Of a stretch of DNA of 64,000 nt, positions 1 through 9,719 are shown piece by piece. This stretch comes from CAWBOY01 sp963790585 (lineage in GTDB: Bacteria > Planctomycetota > Planctomycetia > Gemmatales > Gemmataceae): assembly GCA_963790585.1 (NCBI GenBank), contig CAWBOY010000001.1:62001-126000 (forward strand). Direction: 5' to 3'. Position 1 is the stretch's first letter; every line of letters starts with the position of its first letter. The translations under genes and the position numbers were made by a program. The notes beneath the pieces were generated by a model, which was given only the letters and a program-made list of their open reading frames with translations, did no database searches and was not told the origin of the DNA.

Positions 1-259
1 ACGCCAGTCGAGCGTGCCGCAAATGCGGCTGGCGAATCCCGGGAATGCTGCAGAAAATGCCGACGGCACCACCCAGCATGAATGTCCAGACCCAAGAAAT
101 CTCGTCAAAGAGGGAATTGCAGAAGTTCGCCACGAAGCCGCAGGCGATGGCGTAGGCGAGAACCAGCGGAAACCACGCCAACAATCGCGATAGGGAAAAC
201 GTCGAAGGCGGCTGATAGACGCTTACATCGTAACGGAACGGTGTGGCATCATCGTCCAT
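1..259 (-). CDS. Membrane protein, N-terminal part (runs off the window)
   Basis: An open frame starts at an ATG at 259 on the minus strand and runs without a stop to the left edge, giving 86 residues. It begins MDDDATPFRYDVSVYQPPS, followed by two hydrophobic stretches at about residues 28-46 and 56-70, so it is probably an inner-membrane protein with a short cytoplasmic head. The family is not recognisable from this fragment. No clear Shine-Dalgarno sequence stands before the ATG, so the start is tentative. Confidence 0.5.
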   Translation of the reverse strand, partial: MDDDATPFRYDVSVYQPPSTFSLSRLLAWFPLVLAYAIACGFVANFCNSLFDEISWVWTFMLGGAVGIFCSIPGIRQPHLRHARLA

Positions 260-368
260 AGGTTCCGCGCCGAGGGCTTGTGAGAGGATCTCCCATACAC
301 GATGATTGTAGCAGACCGCAGCGCGAGAGCAAACGGCGTGTGTGATTGCTACGGCCAAATCTCAAATT

Positions 369-400
369 GTTTGGCCGCGAGCCGCCAGGCGAGCGCTGTT
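369..400. repeat. Half copy of dispersed palindromic repeat family D
   Basis: The stretch matches one arm of the inverted repeats at 23989-24081 and 60164-60257 (core GCCGCGAGCCGCCAGGCGAG). Only one arm is present, directly behind the stop of the Uma2-like gene. Confidence 0.6.
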
Positions 401-401
401 A

Positions 402-1178
402 TTACAAATCGTCCACCCTCGGGTTCTGCGGTTCGGTACGCTGAGCCCTGAGCAGCGCCAGCTCCTGTTCCAGCGCCAATTGAACGCGACGTGAATCCTC
501 GAGTTGCTTATTAGCGTTGCTAAGCCGCTTTCGTGTCTCATCAAGCTCGTGTTGGGTCTGATCTAGGTCGCGTTGCAGATCGGCTGGTAAGGGCAACAGT
601 TTGCCCTGAAACCAAAACCGCACCCATTCCTCTAGCAGAGCCGCCTCGAGATCCAATTCTGGTATCGCTAACCGCCCGGATTCGTTGGCCCTCACCTTGA
701 CGTATTTCCGTTTATTGTGCCGATACAGCCTTAGATCCTGTTTGTCCGAATCAAACAGCAAATAATAGGGTACCTTCAATTCGGTTTCGTATTTCAGCAT
801 ATTGTCGACGTAATCTTTGCGTTTATTCGACTTGGAAACATATTCGAGAACGCAATAAGGTCCGACTGGCTGCGTGACCACGTAGTCGTAACTGCCACGT
901 GCCTTGATTGGCTCATGATAGATGACGATCATATTGTCCGGCACGACCTGTCCCGGATACTCGCGATCGCCTACAGGATATTGAACCAAAAGCTCGCTGA
1001 AGACCTGAATGTCAGGGCGACGAAAGGTTACGAGCGCGAGGCTCGCCAGAGTAATCTCCTTCTGTTTGCTATGTGGAACCGCTTCCATGAAATGTTCCGG
1101 TGGAAGGTTATCAAAGTATTCCTGGGCCGCCTCTTCATAGAGTTGACGCAGCTCCGTAAGGGGTTTGGTCGTAGCCAT
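402..1178 (-). CDS. Uma2 family (DUF820) protein with C-terminal coiled coil
   Basis: The 258-residue product has the Uma2 fold signature: PDNMIVIYHEP, then VLEYVSKSNKRKDYVDNM and YYLLFD, matching the restriction-endonuclease-like core of DUF820 proteins, which are strongly expanded in planctomycetes and cyanobacteria. Residues about 200-250 are a heptad-rich coiled coil (DLDQTQHELDETRKRLSN). The open frame extends further upstream, but the ATG at 1178 is preferred: it has GGAGA about 8 bases upstream and begins MATTKPLTELRQL, the usual beginning of the family. The biological role of Uma2 proteins is not established. It is divergent from the flavoenzyme gene at 1314. Confidence 0.8.
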   Translation of the reverse strand: MATTKPLTELRQLYEEAAQEYFDNLPPEHFMEAVPHSKQKEITLASLALVTFRRPDIQVFSELLVQYPVGDREYPGQVVPDNMIVIYHEPIKARGSYDYVVTQPVGPYCVLEYVSKSNKRKDYVDNMLKYETELKVPYYLLFDSDKQDLRLYRHNKRKYVKVRANESGRLAIPELDLEAALLEEWVRFWFQGKLLPLPADLQRDLDQTQHELDETRKRLSNANKQLEDSRRVQLALEQELALLRAQRTEPQNPRVDDL

Positions 1179-1313
1179 CGGAAATCTCCGAGTGAGAGCG
1201 ACAAAGCGATTTCCAGTATAATCCGAGCCGTGCGCCGGGGAAGAGACAGTAAAGGAACGATCGCTCTCCAAGTACTCTCCTTTCCATAGAATACGCCCAA
1301 ATCAAGGTGCGCC

Positions 1314-2738
1314 ATGGCCCATTACTTCAAGTTCCACTCCGTCGCCGACATCGAAGCCGCCTGTGGCGCGCTCGGCCTCAATGTCGGCTTTTCAGACGAC
1401 TTGAGCCCTCTGTTTCGTCCTGTACAGGTAGGCAACCTGAAAGCCGGCAATTCGCTTTGCATCCAGCCGATGGAAGGCTGCGACGGCACGCTCGACGGCA
1501 CGCCCGATGAACTCACGTTTCGCCGGTATCGCCGCTTTGGTGCTGGGGGCGCCAAGCTCATCTGGGGCGAAGCCGCCGCGGTTTTGGACGAGGCCCGAGC
1601 GACGCCGCGACAACTGCTTGTCAGTGAACAGACGGCGGGCGACCTCGAAAAAATGCTGCGCGAGTGCAAGCAAGCGCACCGCGAAGCCTGTGGCCGCGAG
1701 GACGATCTGATCGTCGGCCTACAGTTGACGCACTCGGGTCGGTATAGCTATCGGCGGCCTCTCATTGTCTGCTACAACGGCTGTCTCGATCCGCGAACCG
1801 TGGTCGATAAAACCACGGGTCGTACGGTCGACGCGACCTACCCGCTGCTCGACGATGATTACCTGACTCGGCTCATCGATCACTATGTTGCCGCCGCCAA
1901 GATTGCCTGGCGCGTCGGCTTTCAGTTCATCGATCTCAAGCAATGCCATCGGTATCTGCTCAACGAGTTGCTGGCGGCCAAGACCAGGCCCGGCATCTAC
2001 GGTGGCAGCCTCCAGAATCGCACGCGCCTGGCCCGCACCGTCATCGAGCGCCTACGCTCGGAAGTGCCGGGCCTGATGATCGCCAGCCGCATAAACGCCT
2101 TTGACGGTCTTCCTTATCGTATGAAGCCCGGCGAAGAAATCGGCGAGCCGAGTCCCTGGCAAGCCCCCGTCCAAACAGCCTGGGGAACTTCCGAGTCCGA
2201 TCCGTTCACACCAGACCTGACCGAACCAATCGCCTGGATCGGCGAGATGGCACGGCTTGGCGTCCCGCTCATCAACATTAGTCTCGGCAATCCGTATGCC
2301 TCGCCGCACTTGCTCCGACCGTTCGAGTATCCGCCGCCCGACGGCTATCAGACGCCGGAACACCCGCTCATCGGCGTCGCGCGGCATTTCGACATCACAG
2401 CGCAAATCCAGCAAGCGTTTCCCGCGCTTCCGATCGTCGGCAGCGGCTACAGTTATCTGCAGGAGTTCATGTTCCACGCGGGAGCAGCGAATATCAACGC
2501 AGGCCGTATCACCTTCGTCGGCGTCGGCCGAGCCGCATTGACGATGCCCGATTTCGCCAGACAATTGCAGGAAACCGGCAAGCTCGACCGCAAGCGCATC
2601 TGCCGGACCTTCAGCTATTGCACCGCTTTAATGCGCTCCAAACACAACGAATTGGGCCAATTCGCCACTGGTTGTCCGCCGTTCGACAAAGAGGTCTACG
2701 GCCCGATCTGGGATGCCGCGAAACGAAAAGACAACTGA
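1314..2738 (+). CDS. NADH:flavin oxidoreductase, Old Yellow Enzyme family
   Basis: A 474-residue single-domain TIM-barrel flavoenzyme expected to use FMN and NAD(P)H to reduce activated double bonds. The OYE core is visible: NSLCIQPMEGCDG near residue 45, the GAGGAKLIWGEAAAV strand near residue 80, VGLQLTHSGRYS with the conserved His, GFQFIDLKQCHRYLLNELL, and the C-terminal phosphate-binding strand around GRITFVGVGRAAL. The Fe-S and second dinucleotide domains of dienoyl-CoA reductases are absent. The protein is longer than plain OYEs (350-400 residues), as is usual for this planctomycete subgroup. The substrate cannot be told. It lies about 90 bases ahead of the BlaI gene in the same direction. 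Confidence 0.85.
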   Translation: MAHYFKFHSVADIEAACGALGLNVGFSDDLSPLFRPVQVGNLKAGNSLCIQPMEGCDGTLDGTPDELTFRRYRRFGAGGAKLIWGEAAAVLDEARATPRQLLVSEQTAGDLEKMLRECKQAHREACGREDDLIVGLQLTHSGRYSYRRPLIVCYNGCLDPRTVVDKTTGRTVDATYPLLDDDYLTRLIDHYVAAAKIAWRVGFQFIDLKQCHRYLLNELLAAKTRPGIYGGSLQNRTRLARTVIERLRSEVPGLMIASRINAFDGLPYRMKPGEEIGEPSPWQAPVQTAWGTSESDPFTPDLTEPIAWIGEMARLGVPLINISLGNPYASPHLLRPFEYPPPDGYQTPEHPLIGVARHFDITAQIQQAFPALPIVGSGYSYLQEFMFHAGAANINAGRITFVGVGRAALTMPDFARQLQETGKLDRKRICRTFSYCTALMRSKHNELGQFATGCPPFDKEVYGPIWDAAKRKDN

Positions 2739-2830
2739 GGTCGGAGCAACTCGCTCTTTACACGCAAGCATTGATTTTGGTAAACCAAATTTGCTGAATC
2801 AAACCTCGCCCCAAGTCAAGGAGGACAGGC

Positions 2831-3214
2831 ATGGCCCGACCGCCGGCCAAGGATTTGACCGAACGCGAACTCGAAGTGATGCACGTCTTCTGGAGGCAGG
2901 GCGAAGCCACGGCGGCCGAGGTGCGCGACCGGCTCGCGCTCGCCGGTCTCGACCTTTCTTACACCACCATCGCCAATCTCGTGCGCATCCTGCATGAAAA
3001 AGGCTTTCTGGAGCAGCGCAACGACGAAAGACCCTTTCGCTATCTCGCATGTCGCACCTATGAAGAAGTCTCCGGTCGCCTGCTCGGCGACGTGCTGGAC
3101 CGCGTCTTTCAAGGATCGCGCGAGCACCTGCTGGTGCGGCTCATGGAGCAACGCAAGCTATCGCCCGAAGAACGCGCGGTACTCGAAGATATTCTCAAGG
3201 AGGGCGAGCGATGA
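2831..3214 (+). CDS. BlaI/MecI/CopY family transcriptional repressor
   Basis: 127 residues. It begins MARPPAKDLTERELEVMHVF and carries the winged-helix of the BlaI family: LTERELEVMHVFWRQGEATAAEV, then TTIANLVRILHEKGFLEQ as recognition region and a C-terminal dimerisation helix (LLVRLMEQRKLSPEERAVL). AAGGAGG stands about 7 bases before the ATG. Its stop overlaps the start of the M56 peptidase gene (ATGA at 3211-3214), so the two are translationally coupled. By analogy with BlaI-BlaR1 the repressor would be inactivated when the M56 protein senses a signal. No beta-lactamase gene is present here, and the target operator is unknown. Confidence 0.92.
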   Translation: MARPPAKDLTERELEVMHVFWRQGEATAAEVRDRLALAGLDLSYTTIANLVRILHEKGFLEQRNDERPFRYLACRTYEEVSGRLLGDVLDRVFQGSREHLLVRLMEQRKLSPEERAVLEDILKEGER

Positions 3215-5298
3215 ACGATCTTGGATGGATTCTGCTCGGCGCTACTTTCCAGGTCACCATCCTCACGCTGGCGGCGATGGCGCTTTATGCAGCGGTCGCG
3301 CGGCGTGGCCCGGGTCTCGGCGCTACCGTGGCGACGGCCTGTCTCGCGGCGAGTTGCGTGTTGACGGTTCTGGCGTTTTGTCCGCTGCCGGAGTGGTGGA
3401 CGTGGCATACAGCCTCCGTGAGGCCTCAGGAACTGGTAGTAAACGAGGCTGCTGCTACTCCGAACATTGCGGCCGCCGAGGAGCCGCCGGAGACTCAAAG
3501 AGCCTTAGGACTGCCGTTATCCGCGTCGTGGTTCCGTGGCTTAGCCTTTGGAGCCAGGTCGGCCGCGCCTCAAGCGACAGGTTCGGCCATTGCTTGGCCC
3601 GGTATCCTGGCGGCTGTCTTTTTAGCCGGCGCCGGCTTCGGTTTGATTCGCCTCGTGTTCGGTCTCTGGTCGCTACGACGCTATCGCTGCCGCAGCCGCC
3701 CTATTAGCGATCCGCAATTGCATCTATTGGTAGAAGCGATCCAAGCGGAGATCGGCGGCGGCGGTGTCATTTCGCTGCGCAAATGCGCCGACCTCGCCAC
3801 TCCGGCAACAATTGGTTGGTTTCACCCGGTCATCTTGTTGCCAACCGACTGGCGTGACTGGACCGACCTGGAGCGTCGGGCCGTGTTGGCCCATGAGTTG
3901 GCTCATATCCGCCGCCATGATTATCTGACTGGCCTGCTCGCCTGTCTGAGCGTGGCTTTGCATTTCTATCATCCGCTGATCCGCTGGTTGGCCAGTCGGC
4001 TGCGGCTTCAACAAGAGTTGGCTGCCGACGAATTGGCCGCCCGCCTTGCTGGCGGTCGCGCTCCCTATCTGCTCGCCCTCGCTGGTCTCGCGTTGCGTCA
4101 GGATGGTCAGCTACCCAGTTGGCCGGCCAGTTCGTTTTTCTCTACTCCCGGAACCCTGTTAAGGAGAATTGCCATGTTGCGTGCCAAGGAAGGCGCTCGT
4201 CCACTGTCGCGTTGGGCGCGTCTCGTGCCCGTCGCCGTGCTGATCGCGGCCTCTTTCGGCCTGTCGGCGCTGCGCAGCCCCGCACAGAAGACCGAAAGTC
4301 GCTACAGCGTCCCATTGAGTGAACCCGGCTCGTCCAAGGAGTTGGCGCCATTCGACCTCTCCTATCTCCCAGATGACGTGATGGGCGTCTACGCTGTCCG
4401 ACCCGAAGTTCTCGCCCAGCCCGAGATGAAGGCGACGGCGGAGAAGTTCAATGACCATTTCGCCATGGGTTTCAAGGGGCTCGGCCTCCCGGAAAAGGGG
4501 CTGCCTCCTTTCGAGCAATTCGAGCAGGTGGTCGGCACGCTCGTCTGCAAGACCGATCCCACTCGAAAGGAGAATCAAAGCTCGCTCATGATGTCGCTGA
4601 GCATGTTGCGAACGGTAAAGCCGTTCGACTGGCACAAGGCCATAAAACTGTATGCTCCCACGCTGACCGAGACGAAATATAAGAATAAGTCGTATTACGA
4701 GCTGCCCGCATCGTTCATGGCCGGGATGATGGGCCCAGGCCATTGCTGTTACATACCCGATGATCGAACGATCGTCTTCGAGTCGGAAGCCAACGTCAAG
4801 AAATTCATTGACACCAAGCCCGTCGATCGCCTTGCCACCGCGCCTTGGGCGGCCGATTGGAAGCGAATGGAGCGAGGCGCGTTGGCTGTAATAATGGACA
4901 ATCACACGAGTGCCTGGACGAAAGAGAACGCCAAGCGGACCGTAAAAACGGAAGACGACGATTTCCCATCCATTGAAGACTTTCAATGGTTCGCTCAGGG
5001 CATCGCTGTAGGCAAGGAGATCGAGATCCAAGCCGTCGCCCAGATGAAGGCGACGGACGCCGCGTCGAAATTTGCGAAAGAGTGCGAAAAACGTTTGGAC
5101 GAGGCGCGGGCCGAATACCAGAATGTCAAGCGGGGCACCGCCACGCGAAAACACCTCATCTCCGGCGAGAAGGAAATGCTGGATTTATTGACAAATATGA
5201 CCTTCAAAGTGAAAGGTGACCGAGTGCAGTTTCATTCTGCCGCGAAAAACGAGCTTAGCAAGTTGATCGACGGTATGGTGCCGGCGCGAGGAAAATAG
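3211..5298 (+). CDS. M56 family (BlaR1-like) membrane metallopeptidase with large C-terminal sensor part
   Basis: 695 residues. Hydrophobic segments at about 4-30, 45-65 and 127-155 precede the zinc site HELAH (residues about 227-231), followed by HDYLTGLL and a downstream acidic LAADELAA motif, the layout of BlaR1/MecR1 peptidases. A further hydrophobic segment lies near residue 335. The remaining 330 residues would be extracytoplasmic and begin APFDLSYLPDDVMGVYAVRP; they do not look like a penicillin-binding domain (no SxxK with SxN and KTG seen), so the sensed signal is probably not a beta-lactam. Related DLSYLP-type domains occur in planctomycete M56 proteins. It is coupled to the BlaI gene by a 4-base overlap. 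Confidence 0.85.
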   Translation: MNDLGWILLGATFQVTILTLAAMALYAAVARRGPGLGATVATACLAASCVLTVLAFCPLPEWWTWHTASVRPQELVVNEAAATPNIAAAEEPPETQRALGLPLSASWFRGLAFGARSAAPQATGSAIAWPGILAAVFLAGAGFGLIRLVFGLWSLRRYRCRSRPISDPQLHLLVEAIQAEIGGGGVISLRKCADLATPATIGWFHPVILLPTDWRDWTDLERRAVLAHELAHIRRHDYLTGLLACLSVALHFYHPLIRWLASRLRLQQELAADELAARLAGGRAPYLLALAGLALRQDGQLPSWPASSFFSTPGTLLRRIAMLRAKEGARPLSRWARLVPVAVLIAASFGLSALRSPAQKTESRYSVPLSEPGSSKELAPFDLSYLPDDVMGVYAVRPEVLAQPEMKATAEKFNDHFAMGFKGLGLPEKGLPPFEQFEQVVGTLVCKTDPTRKENQSSLMMSLSMLRTVKPFDWHKAIKLYAPTLTETKYKNKSYYELPASFMAGMMGPGHCCYIPDDRTIVFESEANVKKFIDTKPVDRLATAPWAADWKRMERGALAVIMDNHTSAWTKENAKRTVKTEDDDFPSIEDFQWFAQGIAVGKEIEIQAVAQMKATDAASKFAKECEKRLDEARAEYQNVKRGTATRKHLISGEKEMLDLLTNMTFKVKGDRVQFHSAAKNELSKLIDGMVPARGK

Positions 5299-5370
5299 GC
5301 CATCTGATTGCAAGCCTGTCGACCATTGCCCTCGGCGCGCCCGGGGGCGATGAGTTATTCACCAAACCAA

Positions 5371-6141
5371 TCAGACAAAAAACCGCACCGCGTTCCGAAA
5401 CAGGGCTAGGCCGTCGCCTTCGTCCTTGATTCCATGTCGCGTCCACTGTGGATGCTGCGTGCCTAAAATGTGGCGTTCGGGATGAGGCATCAGTCCCAAC
5501 ACGCGACCGGTCGGATCGCATAGGCCGGCAACGTCTCCTTGAGAGCCGTTTGGGTTGACGGGAAACGCTCCCGGTTTGCCGTCGGCATCAACATAGCGCA
5601 AGACGACTTGTTTGGTCTCGATCAACCCCTTCAAGATCCATTTTTCGCGCGTGAGAAAGCGGCCTTCGCCGTGAGCCACCGGCAGATGGAGTCGGTCGAT
5701 GCCTGTCAAAAAGGGGCAGGAGTTCGCCGTGGCGGCCAGGTGAATCCAGCGATCTTCGAACTTGCCGTGAGAGTTGTGAGCCAGCGTTGCCAGGGGGCCA
5801 TCTTCGTCGGGCAGCATCAGCAGGCCAGCTTTGAGGATCGCTTGAAAGCCATTGCAGATGCCTAATATCAATTTTTCGGCGTCACGAAATCTGCGTAGTT
5901 CATCGCCGAGGAAATGAGCGAGTTGATTGGCGAGGATCTTGCCCGCCGCGACGTCGTCGCCGTAGGTGAAACCGCCGGGAATAACCAGGATCTGATAGTG
6001 TCGCAGCGAGTCGGGATGTTCGCGCAGCCGATTGATATGAACGCGATCGGCATTGGCTCCGGCCTTCTCGAAGGCGAATTGCGTTTCGCCATCGCAGTTG
6101 GCGCCCGGCGCCCGGAGGATTAAGACACGTGGTGTTGCCAT
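5371..6141 (-). CDS. purQ: Phosphoribosylformylglycinamidine synthase, glutaminase subunit PurQ
   Basis: 256 residues. PurQ hydrolyses glutamine and passes ammonia to PurL in the fourth step of purine synthesis. Class I amidotransferase features are complete: N-terminal RVLILRAPGANCDGE, the PGGFTYGDDV oxyanion strand, the nucleophile in LGICNGFQAIL, and the His-Glu pair in GLMPHPERH. The open frame runs upstream to 6408, but the ATG at 6141 begins MATPRVLILRAPG, which fits all family members; the extension is rejected. The longer form suits the three-component PurLQS enzyme. No purL or purS lies nearby. It is convergent with the M56 gene. Confidence 0.95.
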   Translation of the reverse strand: MATPRVLILRAPGANCDGETQFAFEKAGANADRVHINRLREHPDSLRHYQILVIPGGFTYGDDVAAGKILANQLAHFLGDELRRFRDAEKLILGICNGFQAILKAGLLMLPDEDGPLATLAHNSHGKFEDRWIHLAATANSCPFLTGIDRLHLPVAHGEGRFLTREKWILKGLIETKQVVLRYVDADGKPGAFPVNPNGSQGDVAGLCDPTGRVLGLMPHPERHILGTQHPQWTRHGIKDEGDGLALFRNAVRFFV

Positions 6142-6374
6142 GAGAATAGTCGCCAATACCCACAAAGGCGCCCGGGTCGAGCAGCTGACTTGCGCGGTCA
6201 AGAGGCGTATTCTGCTTGACCCGGCAGTCAGACTAGCTGATAATCTTTGATGTTCTAGGCAGGCGCCTGGGTTAATGCCAGCCTGCCGAACGAATTCCGG
6301 TCGAACTCTCGACCAAAAAAAGGGCCTCTCTCCGGCCTTGCGGCTCCCTTTTCCCTTTTTTCTTGAAATCGACG

Positions 6375-6404
6375 TTGACAGCCCCTTCTTCCTACCCCTA
6401 TACT
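6375..6404 (+). promoter_or_regulatory. Predicted sigma-70 type promoter of the 16S rRNA gene
   Basis: TTGACA at 6375-6380 and TATACT at 6399-6404 are separated by 18 bases: a perfect -35 box and a one-mismatch -10 box. Transcription would start near 6411, leaving a leader of about 350 bases before the 16S sequence. This is by far the best promoter match I saw in the window, in keeping with rRNA expression. Confidence 0.8.
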
Positions 6405-6492
6405 TCATCCATCGGAAGCGACTCTCACTCTCTGAGTGAATCGCAGCCGAAAGATGATGTGGCCGGCAACGGCATCACATCATTTTGCTTTT

Positions 6493-6506
6493 TGTTCTTT
6501 GACAAT
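6493..6506 (+). promoter_or_regulatory. boxA-like antitermination site in the 16S leader
   Basis: TGTTCTTTGACAAT resembles the bacterial rRNA boxA (TGCTCTTTAACAAT) with two differences. It lies about 85 bases after the predicted transcription start and about 260 bases before the mature 16S sequence, the normal place for a NusB/S10 (NusE) loading site. It also contains TTGACA, but no suitable -10 follows. Confidence 0.6.
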
Positions 6507-6764
6507 TGGGGAAGACCGAGCCGAGTAAGCGAGGGTGTGTGACGCCTGATTTATGGCGTGACACATTTCTTGCGATCGGCGGCTACTTTTGTGGGTAGTC
6601 GTCGAAGAGTAAGTCTTTTGAGTCATGTCTTGAATTAGGCGACCTCAGACTCTTATTGAGCGGTGAGCTGTCAGCTACGCCAGCAATGGGCCTTGTGCCC
6701 ATTGATGTACTGATGGAAGCCGCGAGCTTGAATGAAAGGCGTTTTCGGACGCCAATTAGAATAG

Positions 6765-8298
<1,534 letters not shown>

Positions 8299-8397
8299 CT
8301 AAGGATGATTCGTGGTGCCCTTTCACGAGGAGCACCCACACCAATCATGCAACACACTCTCGCGCGGCTCGGTCTTTCCTGATTGTTCATTGATAGA

Positions 8398-8432
8398 CCC
8401 TGTCGTCTCGCAAGAGACGACAGGGTTTTTTT
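8398..8432 (+). terminator. Rho-independent terminator of the 16S rRNA gene
   Basis: A perfect 12-bp stem (8398-8409 with 8414-8425) closes a GCAA tetraloop and is followed by seven T residues. It ends the rRNA transcript 100 bases after the mature 16S end, showing that the gene is not transcribed together with a 23S gene. Confidence 0.93.
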
Positions 8433-8452
8433 ATGCGCACTGCGGAATCGGC

Positions 8453-8485
8453 CATTTAGCCGCGAGCCGTCAAGTGAACGCTAGG
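8453..8485. repeat. Degenerate half copy of repeat family D
   Basis: TTTAGCCGCGAGCCGTCAAG and the bases after it match one arm of family D with several changes. It sits between the 16S terminator and the end of the broken VapC gene. Confidence 0.45.
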
Positions 8486-8528
8486 ACGATTAAGGTTAGC
8501 CCATTAATCTTAATCACCCTGTTTCGTA

Positions 8529-8939
8529 TCACGTCTCTGACCAGTTTTCGACAGTCAGGCCCGGCACAATTGAGAGGTCGCGGTCTGCGCTGATGACGGT
8601 CGTCGATCCGAGACTGAGAGCGATGGCGGCAATGAGCATAGCGATCTTTCCGATGGATCAACCCGTGCGTCGCAATTCCGCGGCGACCTGCCCATATATC
8701 TCGGTCGCCTTTTCAGTGAGCGGCCAGACGACAAGGCCGGGAAGTGCTCGCCGCAGCTGCTCGGCATTCCGATCTCGACTTCTGCTATACTCGACCCCAA
8801 ACCAAAGCTCGGCCAGAACTGGAAGACCAATCCCGATCCGGTGACCGCGGGCGACTTCTGCCCGCGCCTTCTCATAGACCTTGCGCCGCAGGTTGATGTA
8901 ATCTCCAGCACAGCCGGTATCGAGCAGGAAACGAGTCAT
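8529..8939 (-). pseudogene. Broken VapC-type PIN-domain toxin (in-frame stop, lost catalytic Asp)
   Basis: The frame begins TRFLLDTGCAGDYINLRRKV, with the first PIN aspartate, then LAELWFGVEYSRSRDRN with the conserved Glu. At 8658-8660 a TGA interrupts it after AAELRRTG. The same frame then continues with coding character to 8529: MLIAAIALSLGSTTVISAD, DLSIVPGLTVENW, the normal end of VapC. A single CGA-to-TGA change would explain the stop. In addition the third acidic residue, normally the Asp in a KIDMLIAA-like motif, reads Ala (GKIAMLIAA). The ATG at 8939 overlaps the antitoxin stop (ATGA). Two lesions make an active toxin unlikely. Confidence 0.8.
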
Positions 8940-9246
8940 TCCCACATCTCCCGCAGCAAATCAGCGTTTTCAGCGAAGCGTGCCTTCTCGACCTCCTTCT
9001 GCGCATGTAACGTCCCCGCCACGCGGCGTCATCTTCCGGTGCCAACCATCCGGCCTCTACCTGATCCATTCTTTCCAACAAAGCGGTGATGCCTTCTGGC
9101 GTTGTCGGCCAATCTTCCTCGCGCATGCCTATAGTAGGCTCGGCCACGGTCACGGGGAGAACCTCGACCCGTGATCCTTCCGGTAGATCAGCAGGGGCAT
9201 CGAGTACAATCTGACCATTCTTGATGGTGCCCTGAAGTGCATGCAT
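8936..9246 (-). pseudogene. Frameshifted antitoxin partner of the broken VapC
   Basis: The first frame reads MHALQGTIKNGQIVLDAPAD and LPEGSRVEVLP, a small beta-barrel antitoxin domain like AF2212/DUF104 proteins, then PTTPEGITALLERMD and APEDDAAWRG. Near 9011-9020 the coding sense moves to another frame, which reads LHAQKEVEKARFAENADLLR to a stop at 8936, the expected C-terminus that would bind the toxin. One missing base in the G-rich run there explains it. Without correction the first frame runs on to 8872 with an Arg-rich, non-coding-like tail. The gene is ahead of and coupled to the broken vapC. Confidence 0.75.
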
Positions 9247-9308
9247 CGATTGCCTCTTCTTTCTTAAGGTAGCCGCTACCGTGAGAAAACCTCACTGATT
9301 CGGCTAAG

Positions 9309-9569
9309 CTACCTGATGCTCATCGCGCTAATGAGCAACGCCACAAGCAACACCACGATAACCACCCACCCCCAACCGATTCGACTGCCTGCGGGTTGCT
9401 CAATTGGATGAAGATAGTCCTGGGCTTCGCCCTGGAAATGCACGCCGCACTCCGGGCAGCGCGTCGATGTCGCCACGATCGATTTGCCGCACCGGGCACA
9501 CCGCGCCAGGCTTGCGTTCTCTTCCAGATGCTTACGGTGTCGTTTGAAGTTTAGTATGTCGTCGCTCAT
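9309..9569 (-). CDS. Small zinc-ribbon protein with C-terminal membrane anchor
   Basis: 86 residues. A basic N-terminal helix (MSDDILNFKRHRKHLEEN) is followed by a zinc ribbon CARCGKSIVATSTRCPECG (two CxxC pairs) and a C-terminal hydrophobic segment (WGWVVIVVLLVALLISAM), so the zinc ribbon faces the cytoplasm and the protein is tail-anchored. The frame is open further upstream to 9650; the ATG at 9569 is chosen because coding character starts there. Role unknown. It is divergent from the MoxR gene. Confidence 0.65.
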   Translation of the reverse strand: MSDDILNFKRHRKHLEENASLARCARCGKSIVATSTRCPECGVHFQGEAQDYLHPIEQPAGSRIGWGWVVIVVLLVALLISAMSIR

Positions 9570-9719
9570 CAATGATCTCGAACACTTGCGTCGAGCAATC
9601 GAGCCTATCATCTTTCTCGATATTACCGCTCGCCAATAGGCCGTCAACAATAATCAACCCATCGCTTCCTTGCCAATTCCTCGAACTTCCTCGTTGCATG
9701 GCGTCGTAAGCCGGTTAGA

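Noticed and set aside
4159..5154. 331-codon open frame opposite the M56 gene
   Set aside because: Shadow of a GC-rich gene on the other strand; the M56 frame has clear motifs and this one none.
6501..6530. Second 16S promoter at TTGACA (6500)
   Set aside because: No -10 box at suitable distance; the sequence fits boxA better.
8299..8397. tRNA or 23S start behind the 16S gene
   Set aside because: No cloverleaf or 23S sequence; a strong terminator follows within 100 bases.
8658..8660. TGA in vapC as a recoded (selenocysteine or read-through) codon
   Set aside because: No SECIS-like hairpin was noticed, the catalytic Asp is also lost and the antitoxin is broken; decay is simpler.
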